A stretch of 64,000 nt of DNA from Halanaerobium saccharolyticum subsp. saccharolyticum DSM 6643 (GCF_000350165.1 NZ_CAUI01000021.1:124001-188000), one strand, 5' to 3'; shown: positions 39,053-49,271, counted from the stretch's first letter. The notes: generated by a model not told the origin, from the sequence alone. Made by a program: numbers and translations.

Positions 39053-41449
39053 ATGAATAATAAGCAGGTTAAATGGTATAATAGCTTAATAGTAAAGGTT
39101 AACTGGGCCATTATTTTTATCATTATTATTTTTGTTGCTCTATTAAGCTGGTCACTTAATAATTTATTTTCAGAAGAATTGAGTGGTCAGGTTAGAGAAG
39201 TTAATTTAGAAATTGCAAAAGCCTTAAAAAATAATGTAAATAACTTTTTAGATAATACTGAAAATATTATTTATTTAACTGCCTCTTTTCTAGAAAAAAG
39301 ACTGGATAATGATCAAGAAATTTTAAGTTTATTAGAATCTATAAAAAAGGAATACTCTCAACTTAAATATCTCTATTATGCTGATGAGAATGGTCAGATG
39401 TTAATGTATCCTGATATTAATTTGAAAGCAGATTATAATCCTAAAACAAGAAACTGGTATCAAAAGGCTGTAGAGCAAGAAAAGATGATTTGGACAGATT
39501 CTTATCTGGATGCAAATGAAGAATATTTAATGATTACGGCAGCTCTGCCCATTAGAAATAATCAGGGAGAAATTATAGGGGTTTTAGCAGGAGATATTTT
39601 GCTGGAACAGCTTAGTGATACTATTGCAAATAAAAAAATAGGTAAAACAGGTTATGCTTTTATAGCAAATCAAAGTGGAGAGGTTATTGCTCATCCTGAT
39701 AGAAGTCTAATAGAAAACAGATTTAATATAAATAAGATAATAGATTATCATAAGATTTCCCAGAGTAAATCTGGTTCATTAAGATATAAAAATAATGGAG
39801 ATTATAAATTAGCCTCATTTGTTTCTTTAGAACGTCTAAACAGTACTGTTTTTGCCCAGATTAAGAGTGAGGAAGCTTTTTCAGTTAGAAATAAGCTGGA
39901 ATTCATTATATTTGAAATAAGTCTCCTTATTATTGTTATTTTGATTATAACAGTCTTTTTAATTAACAAAAAATATTTACTTGATCCCCTCCATAATTTA
40001 ATTGATAAGATTATGAAAGTTGCTAATGGGGACTTTGAGGTAAATATTTCTGAAACAAGAGATGACGAAATAGGTAAACTATCACAAAGTTTTAATTATA
40101 TGACAGGAGAAATTTCAGCTGCTTATCAGCAATTAGAAGCATATAACCAGGAAATAACAAATCTAAGTGAAGACTTAAAACACCAGGCCAATCATGATCC
40201 TTTAACGGGTCTTGCCAATAGAAGAAAGTTTATGAAAAAATTAAAAGATGTTTTAAAAAAGAAAACAAAAGCTGCGGTTATTTTATTAGATTTTGATAAT
40301 TTCAAGGAAATTAACGATACTGTTGGTCATGTTTATGGCGATCAATTATTAAAAAAGTTCAGTCAGCTTCTTTTAAGCTCTTTTAATGATAATGTTTTTG
40401 TTGCTAGATATGGTGGGGATGAATTTCTACTGCTGATTGAAAATATTAATTCAAAGGAAGAGATTGAAAAATATATAAAGAAGTTAAAAGAAATAGTTTC
40501 TGAGCCCTTTTTAATTGATAAAAATGAATTCTACCTTGATTTTAGTCTGGGTATTAGCTGTTACCCAAAAGATTCTTCTAATAGTTACGAATTGATAACT
40601 ATGGCTGATACAGCAATGTATCAGGTAAAAGAACTCAGTAATAAATATTATCTATTTTATACTTCGGAAATCTTTAATAAAATTAAAGATAAAAAAATAA
40701 TTAGAGAAATACTTCGCCGTGCTGTAAAAAATAATGCTTTCGAATTAAAATATCAACCTCAGGTTAATATAGCAAGTGGTGAAATTGAATCTTTTGAGGC
40801 TCTGTTGAGATTAAAAGAGCATAATATATCTCCTGCTAAATTTATTCCGGTAGCAGAAGAAAGCGGGCAAATTATTGAAATTGGCAGATGGGTTACAGAA
40901 AAGGTAATTAAGGATTTAGCTATTTTGCAAAATTTAAGAAATAAACCGATAAAGATTTCTTTGAATTTTTCAGTGCAGCAGTTAAATGATATGGATTACA
41001 TTGATTTTATAGCCGAAAAGTTAAAAGAAAATGAGGTTGATTCTAAATATTTGGAGATTGAAATAACAGAAAGTCTTTTAATAAATCAAAAAGAAAAGGC
41101 CTTAAATTATTTAAGAAAGTTAAGTGATTTGGGTATTAAATTAGCTCTCGATGATTTTGGAACTGGTTATTCTTCTTTGAGCTATTTAACCTATATTTCT
41201 TTTGCTAAGGTAAAGCTTGATAAAGTCTTAATTGAAAAGTTTTTAGAATATGAAAACTTAAAAACTATCAACAGCTTAATTAGTTTATTCCATAGTCTTG
41301 ATTTACCGGTGGTGGCTGAAGGAGTCGAAAAAAGAGAACAATTGAATAAGTTGAAAACTGTTGATTGTGATTATATACAGGGATATTTATTCAGCAGGGC
41401 AGTTCCTTTTGTAGAAATTGAAGAGTTGTTAGAGCAAAAATTTGTATAA
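39053..41449 (+). CDS. dCache-HAMP-GGDEF-EAL cyclic-di-GMP protein
   Basis: This 798-residue inner-membrane protein has a membrane helix (about 15-36), an extracytoplasmic dCache sensor (about 40-275) and a second helix (about 285-305). HAMP (about 310-362), GGDEF (about 378-540, intact GGDEF) and EAL (about 555-795; EALLRL, DDFGTGYSSLSYL and QGYLFSRA intact) follow. Both cyclase and phosphodiesterase sites look functional. The sensor has YNPKTRNWY, the SYLD Tyr and the LAGDI Asp, which match the published amino-acid-binding dCache motif. The RBS is AAAGGAG. Confidence 0.93.
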   Translation: MNNKQVKWYNSLIVKVNWAIIFIIIIFVALLSWSLNNLFSEELSGQVREVNLEIAKALKNNVNNFLDNTENIIYLTASFLEKRLDNDQEILSLLESIKKEYSQLKYLYYADENGQMLMYPDINLKADYNPKTRNWYQKAVEQEKMIWTDSYLDANEEYLMITAALPIRNNQGEIIGVLAGDILLEQLSDTIANKKIGKTGYAFIANQSGEVIAHPDRSLIENRFNINKIIDYHKISQSKSGSLRYKNNGDYKLASFVSLERLNSTVFAQIKSEEAFSVRNKLEFIIFEISLLIIVILIITVFLINKKYLLDPLHNLIDKIMKVANGDFEVNISETRDDEIGKLSQSFNYMTGEISAAYQQLEAYNQEITNLSEDLKHQANHDPLTGLANRRKFMKKLKDVLKKKTKAAVILLDFDNFKEINDTVGHVYGDQLLKKFSQLLLSSFNDNVFVARYGGDEFLLLIENINSKEEIEKYIKKLKEIVSEPFLIDKNEFYLDFSLGISCYPKDSSNSYELITMADTAMYQVKELSNKYYLFYTSEIFNKIKDKKIIREILRRAVKNNAFELKYQPQVNIASGEIESFEALLRLKEHNISPAKFIPVAEESGQIIEIGRWVTEKVIKDLAILQNLRNKPIKISLNFSVQQLNDMDYIDFIAEKLKENEVDSKYLEIEITESLLINQKEKALNYLRKLSDLGIKLALDDFGTGYSSLSYLTYISFAKVKLDKVLIEKFLEYENLKTINSLISLFHSLDLPVVAEGVEKREQLNKLKTVDCDYIQGYLFSRAVPFVEIEELLEQKFV

Positions 41450-41472
41450 AGTAAGTAAATTAATTTAATTTA

Positions 41473-41513
41473 ACATTATTTAGAGGTTTATAGCTATAAA
41501 TGTCGAATAATGT
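41473..41513. repeat. Nested inverted repeats between the GGDEF-EAL gene and the chemoreceptor
   Basis: ACATTATT (41473-41480) pairs with AATAATGT (41506-41513). Inside lies a perfect 14-bp palindrome TTTATAGCTATAAA (41487-41500). No T-run follows on the plus strand, so an operator or mRNA structure is more likely than a terminator. Confidence 0.6.
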
Positions 41514-41594
41514 AAAATAGTGAGATATAAGATTTTGTTAATTTGGGCTTAGGTTTTAGTATTATTTTAGATAAAAATATGAGAGGTGATTAGT

Positions 41595-43607
41595 TTGTCA
41601 GATCAGGATGGTAAGGGCTTTTTTGGTAAGTTAAATTTTAATAAGAGTTTAAGTATTAAAATTATTACAATAATATCTGTGGTAGTAATTTTGGGGATGA
41701 TTGGACTTGGTTATATGATTAATGATACAGCAGCAGATAAAATAACGGGTATGGCCAGGACCAGAAATAATGATATCGCAACAGTTTTAAAGTCGGAGAT
41801 CAATGGTTTTTTAAATAATGGTAAATCGATAATAGAATTTGCCTCTTCTCAAAATTCAGTTAAAAACACTGATATTGAAGAGATGAATTCTATTTTTAAC
41901 AGTATTTTAGCAAATTATGATCAATTTAAAAGTGTTTATTTTGGGGCAGCTGATGGAGAAATCTATATTAAACCTGATCAGAATCTACCCGAAGGTTATG
42001 ATCCAAGGCAGAGGCCCTGGTATAAAAATGCTGTCAAAACAGACGAGGTAGTCTGGACTGATCCCTATATTGATGCCGGTAGTGGAGAAATTATTATCTC
42101 AGTAGCCAAAAAAGTAGAGTTAGCTGGAAATTCTGTTGGGGTAATGGCAGGTGATATTTCTTTAAAAGTTATTAGTGAGTTAATTGCTTCTACTAAAGTG
42201 GGAGAAGCGGGATATGCATTTATGGTTGACAAAGAAGGTAAAACACTTGCTCATCCAGATCAGAATCTTGTTGATGAACGTTACGATATCGGCCAGGATA
42301 TTGATTTAAGCAATGCTTTAGCAGGAGAGAGTGGTTACTTAGAATATACAGAAGGTGGAGAGCAGAAACTTGCATCTTTTGTGCCTGTTGAAGCCCTTAA
42401 CGCTTCAGTATTTGCCCAGGTACCACTTGCAGAAGCCTATAGTGCCAACAGAGAGATATTAAGACAGATTATTATTATTTCTCTTATTATTTTAGTAATC
42501 CTGATTTTAATAATAACATTTTATGTTCGTAAAAGCATAGTCAAACCAATTTTAAATTATGGTAATCAGATGCAAAAAGTTTCAGCAGGTAACCTTGATC
42601 TAGAATTAGATATCAAGCGTCAGGATGAGCTCGGTAGTCTGGGTAATATTTTTAATAGTATGGTTAAAGATTTAAAAAATCTTGTTAAAAATATTAAAGA
42701 AACTTCAGACCAGGTTTCAGATACTGCAGATTATTTGGATGAGAGTTCCAAAGAAGTTGGTAATACTTCTCAACAGGTAGCACTATCAATCCAAGAAGTT
42801 GCTACAGGTGCAGATGAGCAGGCTACAAGTGTTGAAAATGTTTCTTTAAATATTCAGCAGCTTTCTGAAGGTATTGAAAACTTAGAAAATAATAATGATC
42901 AGGTAGTAGAAATGACCGAAAATATGAATCAAGTAACAGAAAAAGGCTTTACTAAAATGAATAAGTTAAATGAACAGATGGAACAGATAGTTAAATCTGT
43001 GCGTGAAGTCGCTGCAGATATCAGAAACTTAGAATCTATTTCGCAAGAAATTGGCAGCATAATTGATATTATAGATAATATAGCTGATCAAACTAATTTA
43101 TTAGCTTTAAATGCTGCTATTGAGGCTGCCAGAGCTGGAGAAGCAGGCAGAGGATTTTCGGTAGTTGCAGATGAAATTAGAGATTTAGCAGAAGAATCTT
43201 CAACTTCAGCTGAAAAGATTAAAAAATTAATTGATCAAGTTTCTCAAACTACTAAGGCTGTAGGCAGTGAAATGAAAGTTAGTGAAAAAGAAATTTTAGA
43301 TGGAGAAGAACTTGTAGAATCAGCGAGTGTTACCTTTAGTGACATTAGAGAGGCTCTACAGAGTATAAGTGAAGGAATGAAACGTTCGGCAGAAATTGTG
43401 AAACAGACAAATGACTTTAGTAAAGAAATTTCAGAAAATGCTCATAATATTGCCGGAATCTCAGAAGAAACTTCAGCTTCTGCAGAAGAGGTAGCAGCTG
43501 CCAGTGAAGAACAGAGTGCATCTGTAGATCAAGTTTCAAATATAGCAGATGAGCTTTCAGTCAGAGCAGAACAATTAGAAGACTTAGTTGCAAGGTTTAA
43601 TTTATAA
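41595..43607 (+). CDS. Methyl-accepting chemotaxis protein with dCache sensor
   Basis: This 670-residue chemoreceptor has a membrane helix (about 20-42), dCache sensor (about 45-285), second helix (about 292-312), HAMP (about 313-366) and cytoplasmic signalling domain (about 400-670). The signalling domain includes the hairpin tip [26 protein letters not shown] (positions about 498-523). The sensor carries [13 protein letters not shown] and MAGDI, the amino-acid-binding dCache pattern, and is clearly related to that of the upstream GGDEF-EAL protein. TTG at 41595 is chosen, after GAGAGGTG. Confidence 0.94.
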   Translation: MSDQDGKGFFGKLNFNKSLSIKIITIISVVVILGMIGLGYMINDTAADKITGMARTRNNDIATVLKSEINGFLNNGKSIIEFASSQNSVKNTDIEEMNSIFNSILANYDQFKSVYFGAADGEIYIKPDQNLPEGYDPRQRPWYKNAVKTDEVVWTDPYIDAGSGEIIISVAKKVELAGNSVGVMAGDISLKVISELIASTKVGEAGYAFMVDKEGKTLAHPDQNLVDERYDIGQDIDLSNALAGESGYLEYTEGGEQKLASFVPVEALNASVFAQVPLAEAYSANREILRQIIIISLIILVILILIITFYVRKSIVKPILNYGNQMQKVSAGNLDLELDIKRQDELGSLGNIFNSMVKDLKNLVKNIKETSDQVSDTADYLDESSKEVGNTSQQVALSIQEVATGADEQATSVENVSLNIQQLSEGIENLENNNDQVVEMTENMNQVTEKGFTKMNKLNEQMEQIVKSVREVAADIRNLESISQEIGSIIDIIDNIADQTNLLALNAAIEAARAGEAGRGFSVVADEIRDLAEESSTSAEKIKKLIDQVSQTTKAVGSEMKVSEKEILDGEELVESASVTFSDIREALQSISEGMKRSAEIVKQTNDFSKEISENAHNIAGISEETSASAEEVAAASEEQSASVDQVSNIADELSVRAEQLEDLVARFNL

Positions 43608-43664
43608 TTAAAAGTTTTTAAATTAAGAGAGTTAATCTTTATTAAAACTTAATATTATATTTTA

Positions 43665-43705
43665 AAAGCCTTCAATCAGAACTTTAAATTCTGGTTGAAG
43701 GCTTT
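43665..43705. terminator. Bidirectional terminator between mcp and ccdA
   Basis: A 17-bp stem with one G-T pair joins 43665-43681 to 43689-43705, with A-rich and T-rich ends on both strands. It lies between converging genes. Confidence 0.88.
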
Positions 43706-43710
43706 GTTAT

Positions 43711-44403
43711 TTACAATAACATTCTATTTAAAACTTCCAGATAACCTGTAACCATCATTAAGCCAAAAATAATTAAAAGTGTACCCGTTATTTTATTTAC
43801 TACAGGTAAGTATTTATTAAAAGCTTTAAATTTAGGTAAAAGATAATCCATAAAAACTGCTGTTAAAAAGAAGGGTACTGCAAGCCCGACTGCATAAAAA
43901 AATAATAAAAGGCCACCTTCTGCTATATTAGCTCTGCTGCTGGCTGCAATTAAAATTGAACTTAAAATTGGGCCAATACAGGGAGTCCAGCCAACTGCAA
44001 GCACTACTCCCATTACAAAGGCTTTTAAATTCCCTTTTAAATAATGAGGAAGCTCAAATTTCTTTTCTCTGTAAAAATATTTAATTTCAAAGATGCCAGT
44101 TAAGTGCAGACCAAAAATAATAATAATCACTCCACCAACAGTTGTCAGCAGGCTCTGATTTTGAATTAAAAACTTGCCTAAAAAAGTTGCTGATAAACCA
44201 AGTAGAATAAAAATAACAGTAAAACCACTGATAAAACTAAGAGATCTTATAATTAAAGAAAGATTTTTATCTTTTTTTTGGGCTTTAGCATAATCACCAA
44301 GCATATATGATAAATAAGTTGGAATCAAAGGTAAAATACAGGGTGAAAAAAAAGAAAGCAGACCTGCCGATAAAGCAGCAATAAAAGAAACTTCTACAGA
44401 CAT
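43711..44403 (-). CDS. ccdA: CcdA-type thiol-disulfide membrane transporter
   Basis: This 230-residue protein has six predicted membrane helices. The two redox Cys are in SFFSPCILPLIPTYL (helix 1) and VGWTPCIGPILSSIL (helix 4), as in CcdA/short DsbD. It carries reducing electrons from cytoplasmic thioredoxin across the inner membrane for periplasmic thiol proteins or cytochrome c maturation. No partner thioredoxin or cytochrome gene is adjacent. It is the only gene on the minus strand in this part and ends at the shared terminator. Confidence 0.92.
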   Translation of the reverse strand: MSVEVSFIAALSAGLLSFFSPCILPLIPTYLSYMLGDYAKAQKKDKNLSLIIRSLSFISGFTVIFILLGLSATFLGKFLIQNQSLLTTVGGVIIIIFGLHLTGIFEIKYFYREKKFELPHYLKGNLKAFVMGVVLAVGWTPCIGPILSSILIAASSRANIAEGGLLLFFYAVGLAVPFFLTAVFMDYLLPKFKAFNKYLPVVNKITGTLLIIFGLMMVTGYLEVLNRMLL

Positions 44404-44566
44404 TAAATCACTACCTTTCTATATTTACTTTATTATAACATAGTTAATTTATATTGTATAACATTTAAATTTTGCAATATAAAATATTATCTCAACTGTC
44501 TGGATTATTGACTTGATATCTGTTATAATTAAAGTGTGTAATTAGATTTCGAAAGGAGGCAGGCAG

Positions 44567-45592
44567 GTGAAAAAATTAATTGCTTTATCAATAATTTTAA
44601 TTTTATTATTTTCATTTAATATTTACGCTCAAGAAAATCAAAAACTTAATGTTGATGAAGACACTAACTTAGAGGAGCTAGACCTGTCTCAAGAGAAGGA
44701 TTTTTCTCAATCAGCCAGAGAGGAATTGCTTGGTATTGCTTCTAAATTTGACAGCGAAGAAGATCAGGCTATAGATCAGTTAGCTTTTGAAAATTATAAT
44801 TTTTCTTTAACCGAAACAACACTTAATAACTCTCAGCATTTAAATATTTTAAATGATTTAGATTTTGATGCAAATTATTCTCAAAAAGAAGATGAAAAAT
44901 TAGAAACAACAGCCAATTTTCAATTAGAATATGCACTAAATTCTCGGACTTCAATCAGAGCCGGATATTCCATCTTAAATGAAGAATGGTGGGATATTAA
45001 AAATAGCAGCCAAGCAAATATTGAAGATAGTAATCAAAACATTAATGACGATCAAAATATAGATGATGACTTTAAGCCGGATAATGACAATCCAGCTGCA
45101 GTAAATAATAATGTTAGAAAAGTTTATCAAAATGAATTAGAAAGCAGCCGCAGTCTCGGGGTAGCTTATAAAAGTAATGAACGGGTCACTTTATCTGCTG
45201 ATTTTATCGACAACAACAAGTTTGGTGACTATTATGATGAAGACTGGGAACTTGCAGGAGATTCGACAGTTTTTGGAGTAGAATATAATTATCCAGAAGG
45301 ATCTTCAATTAGAGCCAGTTATCAGGTTGATACAGCAGATGAGATTACTCAAAGAATAACAGGTGTAGATTTTGCCTTTAATAATCTGGCAACTTTTAGT
45401 GCTTCTTATAAACTGCTTGATTTAAATCAGTTAACCGATGACTTAAATCAGCAAAAGACTGCCTGGGATTTAGGTATTGGAGTTAATATTAGTGAAGATT
45501 ATGGTCTGGCTTTAGGTTATGAATTAATTGAAGGAGAAGATGAAGAAGAAGCAGAGAAAAAAATTAGAGCTTCTTTTGAAATAGACTTTTAA
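44567..45592 (+). CDS. Putative outer-membrane beta-barrel protein
   Basis: This 341-residue protein has a signal peptide (residues 1-21, ending NIYAQ). An acidic N-terminal region is followed by beta strands with alternating pattern (LEYALNSRTSIRAGYSIL, FNNLATFSASYKLLD) and a terminal Phe (ASFEIDF). A loop rich in Asn and Asp lies around residues 148-180. I do not recognise a named family. It begins a group of four envelope genes that includes lptD, so it could be an outer-membrane or LPS-related factor. Start is GTG after AAAGGAGG; an extended -10 TGTTATAAT (44521-44529) is upstream. Confidence 0.65.
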   Translation: MKKLIALSIILILLFSFNIYAQENQKLNVDEDTNLEELDLSQEKDFSQSAREELLGIASKFDSEEDQAIDQLAFENYNFSLTETTLNNSQHLNILNDLDFDANYSQKEDEKLETTANFQLEYALNSRTSIRAGYSILNEEWWDIKNSSQANIEDSNQNINDDQNIDDDFKPDNDNPAAVNNNVRKVYQNELESSRSLGVAYKSNERVTLSADFIDNNKFGDYYDEDWELAGDSTVFGVEYNYPEGSSIRASYQVDTADEITQRITGVDFAFNNLATFSASYKLLDLNQLTDDLNQQKTAWDLGIGVNISEDYGLALGYELIEGEDEEEAEKKIRASFEIDF

Positions 45593-45623
45593 TAAATATA
45601 AATAAAAGGATGGTGTAGGTCTT

Positions 45624-46556
45624 TTGTCATTAAAAATCAGAAAAATAATCAGTATATTTGTTCTAACAGTTTTAGTTTTTACACCTTTTTTGAAATTCAG
45701 CTCTGTTCAAGCTGCAGGTATTATTCCACTGGCAGAACTGGGAGAAATAGAAACAATACTTTATGGCTCAGTTTCGGATAAACCTATTTTAACCAGAGTA
45801 GACGAGGTAGAAGAAACAGTCTATAATGCCAAACAATCCGGTTCAATTGTAGAACGGACAGAAAAATTAATTAATGATTTTTTAATTAGCTCTGAAAAAT
45901 CACCCTCTTTATTATTTTTATATAATACCATTGAGTGGTCAATTAGAGGAGAATTAGCAGGAGGGAATCTGATTCAGAGGCTAAATGGCTTAGAAGAAAT
46001 GGTTAGCGGAGAAGTAAATCAGGGCCCAATTAAAGAAAGAATTCAACAGTTATATAATTTAACTATTAAGGGTCAGGAAATGCCCGTTAAAAAAGTAGAA
46101 AGCCGCAATAACCAATTAATACGAGTTCAATTATTAGATAAAATTAATTCTAACACTGCTCGTAGAGGTGAAAAAGTTGCTTATAAAGTAATGGAAGATG
46201 TTAAAGTTCAAAACACATTGATTATACCTAAAGGCAGCCGCGGTAAATTAGAAATTACTGAGATTGAAGAAGCTGGCAAAATGGGTAAAGATGGCGATAT
46301 TAAAATTGGCTTTCCTCAACTGGAAACAATAGATGGGTCAGATTTGGCTGTGGCTATCCAGAAAGAAGCTCAGCAAGAAAATGAATCGCAGAAATTTGCA
46401 ATCGGGGCCAGTGTTTTAGGAACAGCTATTCTTGGTCTACCAGGAGTAGTAGCCGGCTATTTTGTAGAAGGTAAAGATGAAGAAATTCCTGCCGGATCTG
46501 AAATGTATATTCAGGTAACTGAAAGCAAAGAACTATATGGTGTAGTTATAAAATAG
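45624..46556 (+). CDS. Exported protein of unknown function
   Basis: This 310-residue protein has a signal peptide ending about residue 31 (SVQAAG). The middle part is helical (residues 40-150). The C-terminal beta domain (about 165-245) carries VQLLDKINSNTARRGEKVAY and NTLIIPKGSRGKLEITEI. That pattern recurs in exported proteins of many phyla, but I cannot name its function. A glycine-rich hydrophobic hairpin (ASVLGTAILGLPGVVAGYF) follows and may touch a membrane. It lies between an outer-membrane protein gene and lptD. Start is TTG. Confidence 0.65.
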   Translation: MSLKIRKIISIFVLTVLVFTPFLKFSSVQAAGIIPLAELGEIETILYGSVSDKPILTRVDEVEETVYNAKQSGSIVERTEKLINDFLISSEKSPSLLFLYNTIEWSIRGELAGGNLIQRLNGLEEMVSGEVNQGPIKERIQQLYNLTIKGQEMPVKKVESRNNQLIRVQLLDKINSNTARRGEKVAYKVMEDVKVQNTLIIPKGSRGKLEITEIEEAGKMGKDGDIKIGFPQLETIDGSDLAVAIQKEAQQENESQKFAIGASVLGTAILGLPGVVAGYFVEGKDEEIPAGSEMYIQVTESKELYGVVIK

Positions 46557-46569
46557 ATTTTTGATTATT

Positions 46570-46604
46570 AACCTGCCTGAGCGTTAAACTTGGGCAGGTT
46601 TTAA
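46570..46604 (+). terminator. Terminator before lptD
   Basis: AACCTGCC (46570-46577) pairs with GGCAGGTT (46593-46600), followed by TT and A-rich sequence. The T-run is short, so readthrough into lptD is likely. Confidence 0.6.
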
Positions 46605-46625
46605 AAATTAATTAGGAGAATTATT

Positions 46626-48317
46626 GTGCTAAATAATATTACTCAAGGCAAAATCACTTTAATAATTATTTTAAGCCTAATTTTTTCTATTAGCTTTGCT
46701 TCTTCTGTTTTGGCGGCTGAAGCCGAGTCGGCAGATAATTATGTACTGACAGCTGATGATATAACTTTTCTGCAGGCAGAAGGGCTAGTGCTTTTTGAAG
46801 GTAATGCTGTTTTTAAAGCTTCTGACTTTGTAGTTGAATCAAATAAAATAACAGTTGATACAAATACAAAGATAATTAAAGCATCAGGCAATGTAGTAAT
46901 CCATTCTGAAAAAGATGATCTTTACGGAGATAGCTTAACTTATAATTATGAAAGTGAAAAAGGAGAGCTCTTTGGAGCTGAAGGAAGTATCGGAGAAATT
47001 AATTTTTCCGGTAAAATACTTAAAATCCTTTCAGTTTCACCAGTAGCAGCAGAAATCGAATCGGCAGAATTTACACCCTGTATTAGAGAAGAACCCCACT
47101 ACCACTTTAAAGCTGAACAAATAAAAATCAATGACGATAATTCGCTAGATATTTTCGGAATAGCCCCTTATATCGCTAATATACAGGTGTTTTACCTGCC
47201 ATATTATTCAGTTGAATATGACCCCAGTGATGGAGAAAGCCCTTTAAAAAATGCTTTTCCCTTCCCTAAACTTGGCTATGACAATGATCGAGGTCTGACT
47301 GCAGAATTTAAATATCCATATCAGATTGGTGATAAAAGCAGTGGAGAAATTTTTTATCTGACAGAAGGAAGAGAATACGATAGATATGAAGAGCGAATAA
47401 TTAATAATTTTTATCAGCTGACAGATTATTTAACTATTAAAAATCGCTATGATTATTTATATAATTATGACCTTGATGATGAGGAATTGGATGACTTTGA
47501 AGAAGAATTTTTCAGTTCGATTCTTTACGATAGAGATAAATATGCTCTGGAGGCCGGTGTAGGTAGAGATTTAAGGGCTGAAGATAACGAAAATAGATAT
47601 TTACTTGCCGGTCATTATTACTTTACTAATGGCTTAAATACAAGCTTTAGACAGGAATATGATTTTGACGAGCAGCGGGTTAAAGAAAAATATTTAATGA
47701 GTTATAATCAGCATTCTATTAACTGGAATCTTAAATATATTGCTGGCGAAAGTTATAACTATTATCCTTATTTAACGCTTAACTTTCCACGAGTGCTGGG
47801 AATTAGAACAACTGTTGGTTCAGGGCGGGTCAAAAATGAAGGCGTAGAATTAAATAAAGAGAGAGTTAGTTTGGCTTATAATTTAAAAGAGCCTTTAGCT
47901 AAAGGACTTAACTATCATTTAGCTTATAACTATCGTTTAGATCATTACCGCAGCTCTTATGATTATAATTATTATTACACCCGTTTAAATACAGGTTTTA
48001 GCTATAATACCAGCTTGAATCAGAAAATGGAACTTAATTCTTCTCTTTTCTTTGAGAAAAATTACCCCTGGGGTAAAAGTCCACTAATTGATGACAGAGA
48101 AGAACAGGAAAGACTAGTAAAACCTTCACTTAGTTTAAATGTTGAGCGTGATTTAGAGCAGTCATCTTTTAATATTAGTTCAAATGCCATTTATGATCTT
48201 GATTTAGATGATTGGGAAGAAATTAATCTGCGCTTTGCTCAAAATGAAGACTGTTACAGTTTTTATCTCAACTATGAATTTATAGATGAAACTTTTAGCT
48301 TTGGCTTTGAAATTTAA
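46626..48317 (+). CDS. lptD: LPS-assembly protein LptD-like (short form)
   Basis: This 563-residue protein has a signal peptide (ending SVLAAE). An N-terminal OstA/LptA-like domain (about residues 42-150, VVESNKITVDTNTKIIKASGN) is followed by the LptD transition segment with TPCIREEPHYHFKAEQI and IFYLPYYSVEYDP-type strands, and then a beta barrel. E. coli LptD is about 780 residues, so the barrel is smaller. It is predicted to be the outer-membrane LPS inserter that completes the LptBFCA chain encoded at 31-34 kb. The conserved Cys pairs of E. coli LptD are not obvious. Start is GTG. Confidence 0.78.
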   Translation: MLNNITQGKITLIIILSLIFSISFASSVLAAEAESADNYVLTADDITFLQAEGLVLFEGNAVFKASDFVVESNKITVDTNTKIIKASGNVVIHSEKDDLYGDSLTYNYESEKGELFGAEGSIGEINFSGKILKILSVSPVAAEIESAEFTPCIREEPHYHFKAEQIKINDDNSLDIFGIAPYIANIQVFYLPYYSVEYDPSDGESPLKNAFPFPKLGYDNDRGLTAEFKYPYQIGDKSSGEIFYLTEGREYDRYEERIINNFYQLTDYLTIKNRYDYLYNYDLDDEELDDFEEEFFSSILYDRDKYALEAGVGRDLRAEDNENRYLLAGHYYFTNGLNTSFRQEYDFDEQRVKEKYLMSYNQHSINWNLKYIAGESYNYYPYLTLNFPRVLGIRTTVGSGRVKNEGVELNKERVSLAYNLKEPLAKGLNYHLAYNYRLDHYRSSYDYNYYYTRLNTGFSYNTSLNQKMELNSSLFFEKNYPWGKSPLIDDREEQERLVKPSLSLNVERDLEQSSFNISSNAIYDLDLDDWEEINLRFAQNEDCYSFYLNYEFIDETFSFGFEI

Positions 48318-48420
48318 AAATAAATATATAATGGATATTCATTACAATTATGATAAAAATCACTTAAAATAGAGGACTTTTCTATTAGGCCGTGAAATAG
48401 GAAGGTAAAGGGTGATTTTT

Positions 48421-49116
48421 ATGAAAAAGAGTACATATATTTTAAGTTTTATTTTAGCTTTAGTTTTCTTTATTTTAGTTCTCGCATTTTTAAATCCTTC
48501 AGTTCTGGCAAAAAATTATAAACCAGAAATCAGCGGCAGTATTGAAAATGGTGATCGAATGTACACCGATCCAGGTAATTGGGAAAATGATGAGCCTCTA
48601 GATTACTATCGTTATGATAAACAGTGGCTCAAATATAAACAAAAACTTGCAGTTGGCGAATACTATTATTTAAAGGTCCAGCGGCAGGAAAAAATATATG
48701 AGCAGAGTCAGAGTTATAATAGCCTCAATTTAGAAACAGAAGGAAATTACACGTTTTATTTAACTGAAAAATTAAGAAACAGGTTCAAAGTTCTTTTTCG
48801 AGATAAGGATTATTTAGAAGCAGATTATGATTATAAGGATTATCAGCTGGCCAGGCTGCAGTATACTTTACAGTATAAGAAAAATGATATTCATAATTAT
48901 CAACTAATTTTACAAAAACAGTGGACAGAATATGAACTTAGCCCTGATTCTGATTATCAGCGGGAGCGGATAGCTTTAAAATGGGGCTGGCAGCTGAGTC
49001 AAAATTTGAAACTAGACAGTAAAATTCAATATGACTGGCAGAGAAATGACAATGATTCCAACCGTTCTGACAAAGATGGCCGTAAGATTTCCTTAAATTT
49101 TAAATATAAGTTTTAA
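48421..49116 (+). CDS. Putative outer-membrane beta-strand protein
   Basis: This 231-residue protein has a signal peptide (residues 1-31, ending PSVLAKN). The rest is Tyr-, Gln- and Lys-rich alternating strands (for example LNLETEGNYTFYLTEKL, LARLQYTLQYKKND) ending in Phe (LNFKYKF). It looks like a small barrel or barrel-associated protein. I do not recognise the family. ATG at 48421 is chosen after AAAGGGTGA. It follows lptD by about 100 bp. Confidence 0.6.
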   Translation: MKKSTYILSFILALVFFILVLAFLNPSVLAKNYKPEISGSIENGDRMYTDPGNWENDEPLDYYRYDKQWLKYKQKLAVGEYYYLKVQRQEKIYEQSQSYNSLNLETEGNYTFYLTEKLRNRFKVLFRDKDYLEADYDYKDYQLARLQYTLQYKKNDIHNYQLILQKQWTEYELSPDSDYQRERIALKWGWQLSQNLKLDSKIQYDWQRNDNDSNRSDKDGRKISLNFKYKF

Positions 49117-49183
49117 TAATATTTACCCAACTTTAAAACGAATTGTCAAAATATACTTAATATACTCAGATTTCTGTAAAAAC

Positions 49184-49212
49184 TTTATAAAAAAATTTAT
49201 TTGTGATATAAT
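49184..49212 (+). promoter_or_regulatory. Promoter of pgcA
   Basis: TTTATA (49184-49189) and TATAAT (49207-49212) are spaced by 17 bp, with an extended -10 TG. An inverted repeat AGTAC/GTACT (49226-49244) lies just downstream in the leader. Confidence 0.7.
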
Positions 49213-49271
49213 ATTTCCAATAAGTAGTACAATACTATAGTACTGTTAATCAACAAAGGAGTTGATCAATT

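Noticed and set aside
44508-44529. TTGACT/TATAAT promoter before the 44567 gene
   Set aside because: The boxes are only 10 bp apart; only an extended -10 can be supported.
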